Source: a virus
DNA length: 32,957 bases
Virus record (IMG/VR): IMGVR_UViG_3300024294_000034
Coordinates: 1-32,957 of that record
Direction: 5' to 3' (one strand)
Positions 1-7,537 of the stretch are shown here, piece by piece. The position numbers were made by a program, and so were the translations under genes. Under the pieces are notes generated by a model, which worked only from the letters and a program-made list of their open reading frames with translations, ran no database searches and had not been told where the DNA came from. How positions within the stretch are numbered: the first letter of the stretch is position 1; each line of letters begins with the position of its first letter.

Positions 1-104
1 CGAAATACTGCTAATTCCCATCCACTTCTGTAATGTGGTGTTCTTTTACCTAAGTATTTATCTGGGTTAGTTGGTACGAATTTTCCGTTTTGAAATTTAG
101 GCAT
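1..104 (-). CDS. Head completion protein gp4-like, N-terminal 34 residues only (partial)
   Basis: An ATG at 104 opens a frame that runs off the left edge of the window, so only the first 34 residues are seen. They begin MPKFQNGKFVPTNPDKYLG and reach a YRSGWEL motif. That layout (short basic start, P.NP.KY.G, then YRS.WE) is typical of the T4 gp4/gp50 head-completion family of small nuclease-like proteins that act when filled heads join tails. An AGGT Shine-Dalgarno-like sequence overlaps the stop codon of the preceding gene, so the two are probably translated together from the gp19 transcript. The family call rests on a short N-terminal pattern, and the catalytic core lies outside the window. 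Confidence 0.6.
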   Translation of the reverse strand, partial: MPKFQNGKFVPTNPDKYLGKRTPHYRSGWELAVF

Positions 105-114
105 ATTGCTGCAC

Positions 115-1125
115 CTAAATTAGGCCAGCAAGGTCATCTGGTAAAACCGCATCGTCTGGAACTATATTGATTTCTGATTCTGGAACTTGTGCTATATATC
201 GTTTACCATTTGGTAAGGTAACAATTTGATTAACACCAATTTGAAATTCAGTGTCTCCTGCTTCTACTCCACCTGCAACAATTTCTTTTGCTCTTGATAG
301 TCTACTTTTCATATCGCCAGTGATGCCTTGAGCAGTACCTCTAAAACTCGAAGTACTTGTAGAAGTACTCGTGGGAGTACTTGTAACTGTTTCAACAACT
401 TTGTCTATTGGAACAACTTCTGCTTTATTTGATGTTACATCTACATCTTCTGTTGTATATTTTGCAGATGTATCATTAAACTGTTGTACTTGCTCACCTA
501 GTGTAGTAGGTGCTGGATTAAATAGAACATTGTTTGGATCGTCTGGTGTCATATCACTAAGTATTCTAAAGCCTTCATATCCAAATGTAATTCTATACTG
601 ACTGGGTCCACTATCTGAATAGTCTAATGTTTCAGCATCGATGTTTTGTATAAACGGATTAAATATTTCTATTGTTTGGGCTAAAGTAGCCGTATCAACT
701 CGTGATATAATCATTTGTGTTATGTAATGGTTGTCTGTTGTTGCTTTCAAACCAAACTGATTGTTTACTTCTTTTGTTTTCCATTCTTCATAACTAGCTT
801 CATTCATTGGTCCAGTTATATAGTGTTTAGCATAATTCTTTAAGAATGTTTCAAATTCAGCATCTTTATTATCGTATGCTGTAAGTGTTATAGGAGTATA
901 GTCTATTCCTGTTTGAATTATGCTTTTACTATTATATTTATTAAGTGTTTGTGTTCTATATGTAAAAGTTGGTAACTGAACATTTGCAATGCGTGTAAGG
1001 TCAACTGAACCGCCTAGTGTGACTAACTTAACTGTAAAGGAAAATTTATTCCTAGGTATAGCAGTTAACTCACCTTTTACTAGGCCTTGTCTATAGTTTA
1101 CATACGCCTTATCACCTAATGCCAT
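115..1125 (-). CDS. Baseplate/tail-tube initiator-like protein (gp54-like)
   Basis: This 336-residue protein lies directly downstream of the tail tube gene and has an AAGGA ribosome site before its ATG. In T4, gp54 (about 320 residues, tail-tube fold) sits on the baseplate and starts tube polymerisation. The features shared with that family are the size, a central segment around residues 65-115 (Ser-Ile-Ile...Pro-Ile-Thr-Leu followed by an aromatic helix FLKNYAKHYITGP), and a late beta segment near 165-195 ending YRITFGYEGFRIL. The C-terminal third is odd: a Thr/Ser-rich low-complexity linker (about residues 245-262) precedes a compact tail, as if an extra piece had been added. It could instead be another tube-fold protein. 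The identification rests on position, length and weak pattern similarity. Confidence 0.55.
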   Translation of the reverse strand: MALGDKAYVNYRQGLVKGELTAIPRNKFSFTVKLVTLGGSVDLTRIANVQLPTFTYRTQTLNKYNSKSIIQTGIDYTPITLTAYDNKDAEFETFLKNYAKHYITGPMNEASYEEWKTKEVNNQFGLKATTDNHYITQMIISRVDTATLAQTIEIFNPFIQNIDAETLDYSDSGPSQYRITFGYEGFRILSDMTPDDPNNVLFNPAPTTLGEQVQQFNDTSAKYTTEDVDVTSNKAEVVPIDKVVETVTSTPTSTSTSTSSFRGTAQGITGDMKSRLSRAKEIVAGGVEAGDTEFQIGVNQIVTLPNGKRYIAQVPESEINIVPDDAVLPDDLAGLI

Positions 1126-1145
1126 CTGATGTGTCCTTTACTAGC

Positions 1146-1164
1146 AATTAACTTGAAGTTAATT
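1146..1164. other. AT-rich inverted repeat at the gp19 stop codon
   Basis: A 9-bp inverted repeat (AATTAACTT / AAGTTAATT around one base) overlaps the stop codon of gp19 and lies about 20 bases before the next gene. No T-run follows, so it is not a classical terminator. It may be an mRNA processing or stabilising hairpin between a very highly expressed gene (tube) and a weakly expressed one. Confidence 0.35.
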
Positions 1165-1780
1165 ATGCGCCGGATCCACCATCAGTTGCTCCACTGCCTA
1201 ATAGACCTGGACCTTCACCTGATAATACATCATCACCTTTTATTACGTGTGCAGCATGATCATAACGTATTGTTAGTGTAACTTGAACCATATTTGAATC
1301 TGCATAGTTTAAGTCGCCATACTGTACTTGACTAACAAAACAACCTTCTAATTGCCATTCATCAAATGTAGTTGGTTTAACTGCGCCGTTCTGTCCATCT
1401 AGTGTTTCAATTTTTACACTAAATTTATATGATCCACCTGCAGTTGCACTTGCCTGATCTGCATGATCAACTTGATTGTTCATTTGAAATCCAAGTTGTT
1501 TAATAACATTTGAATTCATGTCATCACGGAACACAATTGTTACTGGTTCCCATGTATGCTTACCTGCTAGGTACATTTTTGAGTTGTATGAATCAACTAT
1601 TACTTCTTCATGTGTTAAATTTGGTCTTGATGCACTAATGACGTTCTGTGTCATTTCAGATTTTTGTTTGCCGTCACCCATATTAGTGAATGACACTCTA
1701 AATCTATATTGTAACTTAGGCATTAAAGTTGTGCCTGCTGCGGAGTCTGTTGGTACTCCAAAATTTGTAATTACAGCCAT
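1163..1780 (-). CDS. gp19: Tail tube protein gp19
   Basis: This 205-residue protein matches the T4-like tail tube family in length and in pattern: an N-terminal YRFRVSF strand, the central VISASRPNLTHEEVIVDSYN segment, WEPVTIVFRDD, and a C-terminal LEGCFVSQVQYGDLNY...VTLTIRYDHA block. The product polymerises into hexameric rings forming the inner tube through which DNA passes. The C-terminus has a Gly/Ser-rich tail (about 185-205) that probably stays flexible. The ATG at 1780 follows a good AGGAG site. A late promoter lies about 45 bases upstream and a terminator separates the gene from the sheath gene, so the tube is transcribed independently of gp18. This call is secure. Confidence 0.95.
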   Translation of the reverse strand: MAVITNFGVPTDSAAGTTLMPKLQYRFRVSFTNMGDGKQKSEMTQNVISASRPNLTHEEVIVDSYNSKMYLAGKHTWEPVTIVFRDDMNSNVIKQLGFQMNNQVDHADQASATAGGSYKFSVKIETLDGQNGAVKPTTFDEWQLEGCFVSQVQYGDLNYADSNMVQVTLTIRYDHAAHVIKGDDVLSGEGPGLLGSGATDGGSGA

Positions 1781-1824
1781 TTGTTTTCTCCTATAATACT
1801 ATACTGTAGTATTTCTCTTATATT

Positions 1825-1833
1825 GTATTTATC
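1825..1833 (-). promoter_or_regulatory. T4-type late promoter for gp19
   Basis: Minus-strand GATAAATAC, close to the T4 late consensus TATAAATA, lies 45 bases upstream of the gp19 start and just beyond the gp18 terminator. The same nonamer recurs before many virion genes in this window. Confidence 0.7.
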
Positions 1834-1874
1834 AAAACATTGATTAAAAATCACAATATTTAAAATTTGTCATA

Positions 1875-1903
1875 TTAAAGGCTACTATATTTCTATAGTA
1901 GCC
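1875..1903 (-). terminator. Rho-independent terminator after the sheath gene
   Basis: A perfect 10-bp stem (1880-1889 with 1894-1903) is closed on the minus strand by a GAAA tetraloop and followed by a short T-run and AT-rich sequence. It lies 30 bases beyond the gp18 stop. Confidence 0.8.
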
Positions 1904-1932
1904 CTTATTTTTAGTTAAATTAAACTTTTAAC

Positions 1933-4347
1933 TTAAATTTCGCCAGTATTTACGATTCTAATTGGAATATAAATAAATTCTGCTGATTTTGTAGGCTCAA
2001 TTGCTACATCAACATAAAATTCATTTGCATCAATTCTTGCTGGTGTGTTGTTTGTTGTATCACAAACTACTGCAAAGTCATAAACACCACGTTGTGCCAT
2101 AATGTTTGCTAAGAAACCAGTAAATGTTGCTTTAGCATTTGTACGAGTATCTTCGTCATTTGGCTCAAACAAGTAAGGTCTTGCTATTACGGCAAAACGT
2201 TCTCTAAGATAAGCTGTAAGTCTTGCAACGTTAACTCTATCTAATGCTGATGCACTTGGATGCATTGATTTTTGTCCAAATACTACAACACCCTCTGTAG
2301 GGAATTTTGCAATTGGATTCATCTTCTGCTCATACATTGCATCTCTAGAACCTTGTGTTAGTGCTAATGGTGTAAACTCATCTTCTGAGTTTAAGTAACC
2401 AACGTTAGTTGCGTTTTGTACTTGTCCACGTGTTAAACCTGCTGGTGCAAACCATTGGAAGCTCACGTTATCACTATATGCAAATGTATATAATGCAATG
2501 TGTGATGCTGGAGCAACAACGTTATCACCTGTTGAAGGGTTAGTTGTGTATGCATGTGGATAATAAACTGCACTGTATGTATTTGAAGTCACTAATCCAT
2601 CTTCGCCATTTTCTGCTGCACTTGTGCCTTGTTTCCAAGCAATTGCTTCAGTTTGATTTAAACGGAATGGAGCGTCAACAATAACAAATGCTGTTTCGTC
2701 TCTATCACTATTTAATGTTACCATTTCATCATACAACTCAGTGTAACCTGGAGCTGCAATTAAACGAAACGCTACTGTATCTTCACGTAGTTCTGATTTA
2801 CCTGCTGCTGACTGCATAGCTGTTGTAACAACTTTACGCTGAGCAAGTCTACCAAACGAGCCTTTACCAGTTGCCTGGTTAGATGCTTTATTACGCCATT
2901 TCCAAGTTGTAGTTAATGTTGCATCATATTCTCTAACAGTATTACCTGAGCGACACATATTAATACCAGTCATTCCAACTGGGTAAACTAGTGGATTTGG
3001 AGAGCCTGCTAGTAGTGTTGCTTCAAAGACGCCTGCTGCTGTATCATTAGCAGTAATGTCGCCAAATTCTACGCCTGCACTTGTGCTTTGGTCTGTAGCA
3101 TCTTTGGCTACCCATGCTGAACCGTTGTGTCTGTAAATTACAGGATAACCGCTTGCATCTGTATCAATCCAATAGTCGCCATCTGCTAATGCGTTGCCGC
3201 CTTTATCTGTAGTTGGTGCTGCTGTTCCATATTGTACGTCTGTTGCTCTTTTCCATTTTTGAACACCACTGTCTACTGCTACTTCGTAAACTGCTAATTC
3301 GTTTAAATCACCGTCGAACCAAAGTGTACCAGTTGCTGGATTACCAGTTGGTGCAGTTGTACCTGCAGATACTGGGTATGAACCTGAAGATCCAATACTA
3401 TTCCATGCAGCGCCATCATAACGTTTTAAAAGTAAGGCGCCTGTTGCTGCTGAATGATCGTACCATAAGTCGCCTTCTACTAATGTACGAGCAACTGCTG
3501 ATGAACCATCGTGGAATATGTCGTTTGTAGTTCCGTCTGGAGCATTATCGTCTGCATACAATACTGCTTTAGATGTAAACACACCTGAAGCATTTGTATA
3601 TAAACTTGGTGAAAGTTTTAATCCACCTTTTGATGTTGTTTTAATCCATACATCGCCTGCAGTGTTTGAAGATGGTGCTGAATAATGTGGAGCAAATGTT
3701 ACGTCATCTGCAAATCCAGAATCCAATGCATCCCAACTACCGCCAACACCTTTGTAATATACAAATGATGTTGCTGATGTATCGTTTACAACTTCAACAA
3801 GATAGTCACCGTTGACTACTGTTGCTGTTGCTGCCGCTGCTGTAGAAACAACTTCTACAGTTGGTGTTTTTTCTGCCCATGATGAGCCGTCCCATTCAAA
3901 TATTCCCCAACTAGCACCTGTTGGATTAACCCAATAAGTGTTATTTGCTGCAACACCTGTTGGTGCTGATGAACTTGGTCTAAGTTCAGTTAGATTAACA
4001 TCAGCACGTACAATATACGCTGCTGAGCTTTGACCTAAAAATGAGTATGCTGCTAAAAGTCCATATTCGTTAGTTTCATCACCTTGCTGAACTGTACCGC
4101 TTACTTTATGGAAATCAATGTTTCCGAAGTATTGTGTAAGTTCTCTTTGTGAAGTAACTAGAATAGGTTTGTTTGATTGTGCAGACTTTGTGTATTTTGC
4201 AATGCCATCTGTTTCAGTTAGGGTAGGATCTGCCTTATCCTCACCAGTAGCAATGAATAACATAGGAACAGTTCCGGCTCCTGCTGGGCCGTATACTGAT
4301 TCGTCTGTTACTGAAACCTGTACACCAGGTGAAGTAAGATTTGCCAT
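1933..4347 (-). CDS. gp18: Contractile tail sheath protein gp18 with a repeat-decorated insertion
   Basis: This 804-residue protein starts with the typical sheath N-terminus (SPGVQVSVTDESVYG, then a GTVPMLFIATGEDKADPT segment) and ends with the conserved C-terminal domain (FPTEGVVVFGQKS, LDRVNVARL, IARPYLFEPNDEDTR, ...FIYIPIRIV). Monomers assemble around the tube and contract to drive infection. T4 gp18 is about 659 residues. The extra length here comes from an insertion at about residues 125-418, built of six degenerate units of the type APT..GDYW.D...Y..GS.W (near 129-158, 181-206, 224-260, 289-318, 332-367, 377-415). Sheath variable domains point outwards, so the repeats probably form surface knobs. 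The ATG is set by an AAGGAG site 8 bases upstream. Confidence 0.95.
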   Translation of the reverse strand: MANLTSPGVQVSVTDESVYGPAGAGTVPMLFIATGEDKADPTLTETDGIAKYTKSAQSNKPILVTSQRELTQYFGNIDFHKVSGTVQQGDETNEYGLLAAYSFLGQSSAAYIVRADVNLTELRPSSSAPTGVAANNTYWVNPTGASWGIFEWDGSSWAEKTPTVEVVSTAAAATATVVNGDYLVEVVNDTSATSFVYYKGVGGSWDALDSGFADDVTFAPHYSAPSSNTAGDVWIKTTSKGGLKLSPSLYTNASGVFTSKAVLYADDNAPDGTTNDIFHDGSSAVARTLVEGDLWYDHSAATGALLLKRYDGAAWNSIGSSGSYPVSAGTTAPTGNPATGTLWFDGDLNELAVYEVAVDSGVQKWKRATDVQYGTAAPTTDKGGNALADGDYWIDTDASGYPVIYRHNGSAWVAKDATDQSTSAGVEFGDITANDTAAGVFEATLLAGSPNPLVYPVGMTGINMCRSGNTVREYDATLTTTWKWRNKASNQATGKGSFGRLAQRKVVTTAMQSAAGKSELREDTVAFRLIAAPGYTELYDEMVTLNSDRDETAFVIVDAPFRLNQTEAIAWKQGTSAAENGEDGLVTSNTYSAVYYPHAYTTNPSTGDNVVAPASHIALYTFAYSDNVSFQWFAPAGLTRGQVQNATNVGYLNSEDEFTPLALTQGSRDAMYEQKMNPIAKFPTEGVVVFGQKSMHPSASALDRVNVARLTAYLRERFAVIARPYLFEPNDEDTRTNAKATFTGFLANIMAQRGVYDFAVVCDTTNNTPARIDANEFYVDVAIEPTKSAEFIYIPIRIVNTGEI

Positions 4348-4396
4348 GTTATAGCTCCTTTTCTATTATAGACTAATGCCTAAATTTACTATACAT

Positions 4397-4405
4397 GTAT
4401 TTATT
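4397..4405 (-). promoter_or_regulatory. T4-type late promoter for gp18
   Basis: Minus-strand AATAAATAC lies about 50 bases upstream of the gp18 ATG. It differs from the GATAAATAC form by one base, and no other promoter-like sequence is visible in this gap. Confidence 0.6.
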
Positions 4406-4440
4406 TGATTTTGCTTAAATCAGGGGTTTACAGAGTTAAC

Positions 4441-5208
4441 TTAGTTGTTATCAGAGGCTATATTTATCAAAAGTTGATCAAAACTTTCACAAATGTGCCT
4501 TGGAAAGTCGTTACCCCATAATCCATGAATAATCATATGGATTCGATTTTCTGTGCCTTTGTTGTGTACTGCATGCAATCTACCAATATCAATAGCACGA
4601 GCATCGCCTGGTTGCCATGGAATGAGTCCCGACTCTTCTAATGCAAACTCTACTCCTGGTGGATTACTTAATGCTACATTGAATGCCGCTAGGGCTCTAG
4701 TATCATAATCATTATGAGGTTGTATATATCCACCCGGTTCCAGTAGCATATATCTAACTCTATTGTACTTCTTAAACGGCCAAACATTTTTTAACCATTC
4801 AACTGTCACTGGACACTGATCGGCAATTTCTGTCCAGCCCACAGGTGGACTATTTTCTTCTGTATCTATTCCTTCGTCGATGTACCAATGGGGTGGTTGT
4901 GTTCTTTCTGCTGATTGTCCATGTATAGTAATACTACTCCAGCCTGGATTCCAGTTTCCTCTATGTTTTACATATCTACCCAAAAGCGATTCTGCTTCTT
5001 TAGCCATAGCTTCATGTGGGACTGGAATATTCATTACTAAACTTGGACAATTACTTTCTTTTGCAATCCATTTTGCATAGTCCTGCATCAATCCATTATC
5101 CTGTTGCCACCCTTTAAACATATCGCCTGGATTTTTTACATCCCAATAATGTGAATGTTCTTTACATTTATTTAAAAAATTTTCTAATTCTATTTCGTTT
5201 TGTTCCAT
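4441..5208 (-). CDS. Aspartyl/asparaginyl beta-hydroxylase-type 2OG-Fe(II) oxygenase
   Basis: This 255-residue protein has a C-terminal jelly-roll oxygenase domain of the Asp/Asn beta-hydroxylase (AspH) type. Visible features are RVRYMLLEPGGYIQPHNDYD with iron ligands H165 and D167, a strand NVALSNPPGVEFAL, WQPGDARAIDIGRLHAVHN carrying the probable distal ligand H215, and NRIHMIIHG with R222 as the probable 2-oxoglutarate contact. Family members hydroxylate Asp or Asn side chains in proteins, or small substrates. The target here is unknown. The first 130 residues match no domain I recognise. The gene overlaps the upstream 484-residue gene by 19 bases, so the two are co-translated and may act together. 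Family call firm, substrate open. Confidence 0.82.
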   Translation of the reverse strand: MEQNEIELENFLNKCKEHSHYWDVKNPGDMFKGWQQDNGLMQDYAKWIAKESNCPSLVMNIPVPHEAMAKEAESLLGRYVKHRGNWNPGWSSITIHGQSAERTQPPHWYIDEGIDTEENSPPVGWTEIADQCPVTVEWLKNVWPFKKYNRVRYMLLEPGGYIQPHNDYDTRALAAFNVALSNPPGVEFALEESGLIPWQPGDARAIDIGRLHAVHNKGTENRIHMIIHGLWGNDFPRHICESFDQLLINIASDNN

Positions 5209-6644
5209 TTTAGTAATTTTCCTACTGCATGATCGGGGAGACTAGCAAAGTCATCTGTGCTCCAGTTGTCTACCCATTTTAATCTATCTCTGCTGCCACT
5301 TGGACAAGCTGAACAAATCAATATATTATTGTTAATTGATACTTGTTTAAAATGATCCAATAATTCATTATGCAATTGCCAACGTTGTTGCAAACTATAA
5401 TAAAACGAGGTAGGCATATAATGAAATATATTACTTAGATGTACATATGATACAAAGTCATCATGTTTAACCGAATTAGCAAATCTTTTCATTTTATGTG
5501 GATCCATAATATTCATGTGATGATATATTACTTCACATGTTGGTAAAACTTCTTCTATCCATTTTTTAAATCCTCGATCATTTAACTTATCTATTGTTTC
5601 TTCACTGTCTTTTAACTGAGCTGCTCCCCTAAATATATCTCGTCTTCTATTCATATCCGGAGCGTTGTCTTTCATTATCTTTTCTGCAAATTCTCTATAG
5701 TTAGTACCGTCCCAATTTTCTATTATTTGTTGAGTAATTGTTATAGCAAATTTACTTATATCGTATACAAATATTTTACTATCCTTGGGCATGTCTAACA
5801 TAAACGCATATATTAATGGACTTAATCCTGCAGCCGGAACCATTAGTTTTCTAATTTCTCCATTCCATTCTGGATAATGCTGTTTCCTTCTATCAAACCA
5901 AGGTTTGTAATTTGGCAATGTTTCGGTATTGGCAATAAAAAATATATCTATACCCAATTGTTCTAAGATACCATTCATGTGTCTAGGTCCATCGTATTCA
6001 ACTTCTGGATATGTATAATGCTTTGCTTCTCTTATTCCCTCATTCCAAGATATAATTTGTTGTCCATCTTCCATAAGAGCATTTACTAAACTCCAACCAC
6101 CTTGTTTTCCTGTATAAGTTTTTGATACGTTACTTGGTTTAATCCAATGTGGAGTATATTGGTCATGCCAATTTTCTTCACTACGTATTGGTTCTATTGC
6201 ATTGTAAGGCTCTACATTATATTCGTAGTTTCCCCATTCAGGTTTACCTACACTAGCCCACCAATTTAAATCAATAAGAAATGCCTGAGGATGTATTGTA
6301 TAATAATTATCTTGTTGATCTAATATATGCCCTACAAATTTAGCATCTGGATTATCATCGTAAAACTTTACAAACTCATCCTGGAAATTCCACAGTGGAA
6401 TTGTACCTTGCTTAAAAACTAACATCTTAGAAAATCCTGCTTTATGGGCTTTCTCAAATAAAGATCCTATATGATCGTCAGCAAATTGTTGTCTTAAAAA
6501 GGTTGCCATTTCAACTGACCAATAGTCAGTTAAATTTTTTGTGTATCCTTTAGCAAAGTCGTTTTTAATATGGTTGTTATATATCCAACCTAGTGTGAGT
6601 TCTTTTGATTGGTTTTTGGAGTGCCACCATTCCGTGTTAAACAT
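5190..6644 (-). CDS. Unidentified two-domain protein, C-terminal half Rossmann/methyltransferase-like
   Basis: I do not recognise this 484-residue protein. The N-terminal half (to about 210) has MLVFKQGT, KFVGHILDQ and IHPQAFLIDLNWW segments, which loosely recall glycosyltransferase-like phage proteins. The C-terminal half looks like a nucleotide-binding alpha/beta fold. KLMVPAAGLSPLIYAF (residues 266-281) could be a degenerate SAM motif I, FVYDIS (292-297) an acidic strand end, and LSNIFHYM (403-410) sits where methyltransferases carry their motif IV strand. The gene overlaps the AspH-type oxygenase by 19 bases and has its own late promoter and an AAGGA site, so it is expressed late with the virion proteins. 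Modification of a virion protein or glycan is an inference, not shown. Confidence 0.5.
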   Translation of the reverse strand: MFNTEWWHSKNQSKELTLGWIYNNHIKNDFAKGYTKNLTDYWSVEMATFLRQQFADDHIGSLFEKAHKAGFSKMLVFKQGTIPLWNFQDEFVKFYDDNPDAKFVGHILDQQDNYYTIHPQAFLIDLNWWASVGKPEWGNYEYNVEPYNAIEPIRSEENWHDQYTPHWIKPSNVSKTYTGKQGGWSLVNALMEDGQQIISWNEGIREAKHYTYPEVEYDGPRHMNGILEQLGIDIFFIANTETLPNYKPWFDRRKQHYPEWNGEIRKLMVPAAGLSPLIYAFMLDMPKDSKIFVYDISKFAITITQQIIENWDGTNYREFAEKIMKDNAPDMNRRRDIFRGAAQLKDSEETIDKLNDRGFKKWIEEVLPTCEVIYHHMNIMDPHKMKRFANSVKHDDFVSYVHLSNIFHYMPTSFYYSLQQRWQLHNELLDHFKQVSINNNILICSACPSGSRDRLKWVDNWSTDDFASLPDHAVGKLLKWNKTK

Positions 6645-6670
6645 AATATAATTCCTTAAAGTAATTAATT

Positions 6671-6679
6671 ATATTTATC
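6671..6679 (-). promoter_or_regulatory. Late promoter overlapping the end of gp1
   Basis: Minus-strand GATAAATAT includes the gp1 stop codon (GGATAAATAT, where TAA is the stop) and lies 27 bases upstream of the 484-residue gene. It would let the oxygenase module be expressed late and independently of the early gp1 transcript. Confidence 0.6.
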
Positions 6680-7316
6680 CAATGATCTTTTGTAATGTTT
6701 GTTGTTTAAATTCTTCTAGAGTAGAAGTATTATGAAGTTCTAAATCAAACTCCCATCCTGCCCAACTCCATTCACTTTTATGTACGTCTGGATATCTACC
6801 TGTCATACCATCAACTAAATGAGGAGCATTTCCTGAAGCAGTTGCTATATTAAGAGTAGAAGCATTATTCCACCATATTGGTTTGTTGTGTCTCCAAACA
6901 ACAGTAGTTGTTCCGCCTAAACGTTTAATAGCACTTAGTTCGTTGAAAAATCTACAATCACTAATAACAACATTTGTTTCTGCCATAGCAACCTGACGTT
7001 CACATGCAGCAACCCATATGTCCGGATGAAAGTGAGTTCTTAGTACATCTGTTCCTACTTGTTGAAGTGCAAGTCTAGGAGTAAAATTTGGTATATCTAA
7101 TCTAGCAGACCACCACTCATCTGGTGTTTCTCTCCACTCTCTACTTTCGTTTGTAGATCCTTCTAATAATTCTCTATCCCATCCAAACACGTTAGCACAA
7201 GCGTCTTTTAAAACACCTGCAAAACTAATTCTATGGAATCCTTCTTCTATTAAAAAGCCAGCAGCAGTGTCTTTGCCATGACCTATTAATCCGCATATAC
7301 CTATAATTTTCTTCAT
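6675..7316 (-). CDS. gp1: Deoxynucleoside monophosphate kinase (T4 gp1 family)
   Basis: This 213-residue protein has a P-loop close to its N-terminus (GLIGHGKDT, residues 9-17), then FAGVLKDACANVFGWDRELLEGS, the LQQVGTDVLR motif typical of phage dNMP kinases, a Walker B-like VVISDCRF, and a C-terminal VWRHNKP segment. T4 gp1 phosphorylates dGMP, dTMP and hydroxymethyl-dCMP to feed DNA synthesis. The start is fixed because the P-loop begins only eight residues in. A perfect -35/-10 pair upstream places the expected transcription start on the A of the ATG, with no Shine-Dalgarno sequence, so the mRNA is predicted to be leaderless. Confidence 0.92.
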   Translation of the reverse strand: MKKIIGICGLIGHGKDTAAGFLIEEGFHRISFAGVLKDACANVFGWDRELLEGSTNESREWRETPDEWWSARLDIPNFTPRLALQQVGTDVLRTHFHPDIWVAACERQVAMAETNVVISDCRFFNELSAIKRLGGTTTVVWRHNKPIWWNNASTLNIATASGNAPHLVDGMTGRYPDVHKSEWSWAGWEFDLELHNTSTLEEFKQQTLQKIIG

Positions 7317-7322
7317 ATATGT

Positions 7323-7351
7323 ATTATACTAAACTATTGTTTAATTGTCAA
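7323..7351 (-). promoter_or_regulatory. Perfect sigma70 promoter for gp1
   Basis: TTGACA (7346-7351) and TATAAT (7323-7328), both exact consensus on the minus strand, are separated by 17 bases. The expected start site is 7316, the first base of the gp1 ATG. The -35 element lies inside the 3' end of the preceding Cys-rich gene. Confidence 0.9.
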
Positions 7352-7537
7352 GTTATCTTTTATTTTTTGATTGCATTTTTTACATCTACAATGATCACAA
7401 ATTTTAATTTGTCTATATTCGCCACCATCGCATGCATAGTCTTTTACTTCTGCATACCTGGCTGTTCCACAATGAGAACCCCATCCGCAATTTTGACAAT
7501 AAGCGCCGTTTGTATCATGAATTGTGTTTAAGTGCAT
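7334..7537 (-). CDS. Small eight-cysteine, zinc-ribbon-like protein
   Basis: This is a 67-residue protein with cysteines at 14, 17, 23, 36, 47, 50, 52 and 55 (CQNC, then CDHCRCKKC), plus nearby histidines. The spacing suggests one or two structural zinc sites. The ATG directly abuts the gp13 stop (TAAATG), so it is probably translated by coupling to gp13, although I see no strong ribosome site. Its function is not recognised. The 3' end also carries the -35 element of the gp1 promoter, so coding and regulatory constraints overlap here. The regular cysteine pattern argues that the frame is real. Confidence 0.65.
   Translation of the reverse strand: MHLNTIHDTNGAYCQNCGWGSHCGTARYAEVKDYACDGGEYRQIKICDHCRCKKCNQKIKDNLTIKQ

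Noticed and set aside
45-60. A GATAAATAC motif inside the gp4-like coding region
   Set aside because: It lies within codons for Asp-Lys-Tyr, and any gene it might serve lies outside the window. It cannot be judged.
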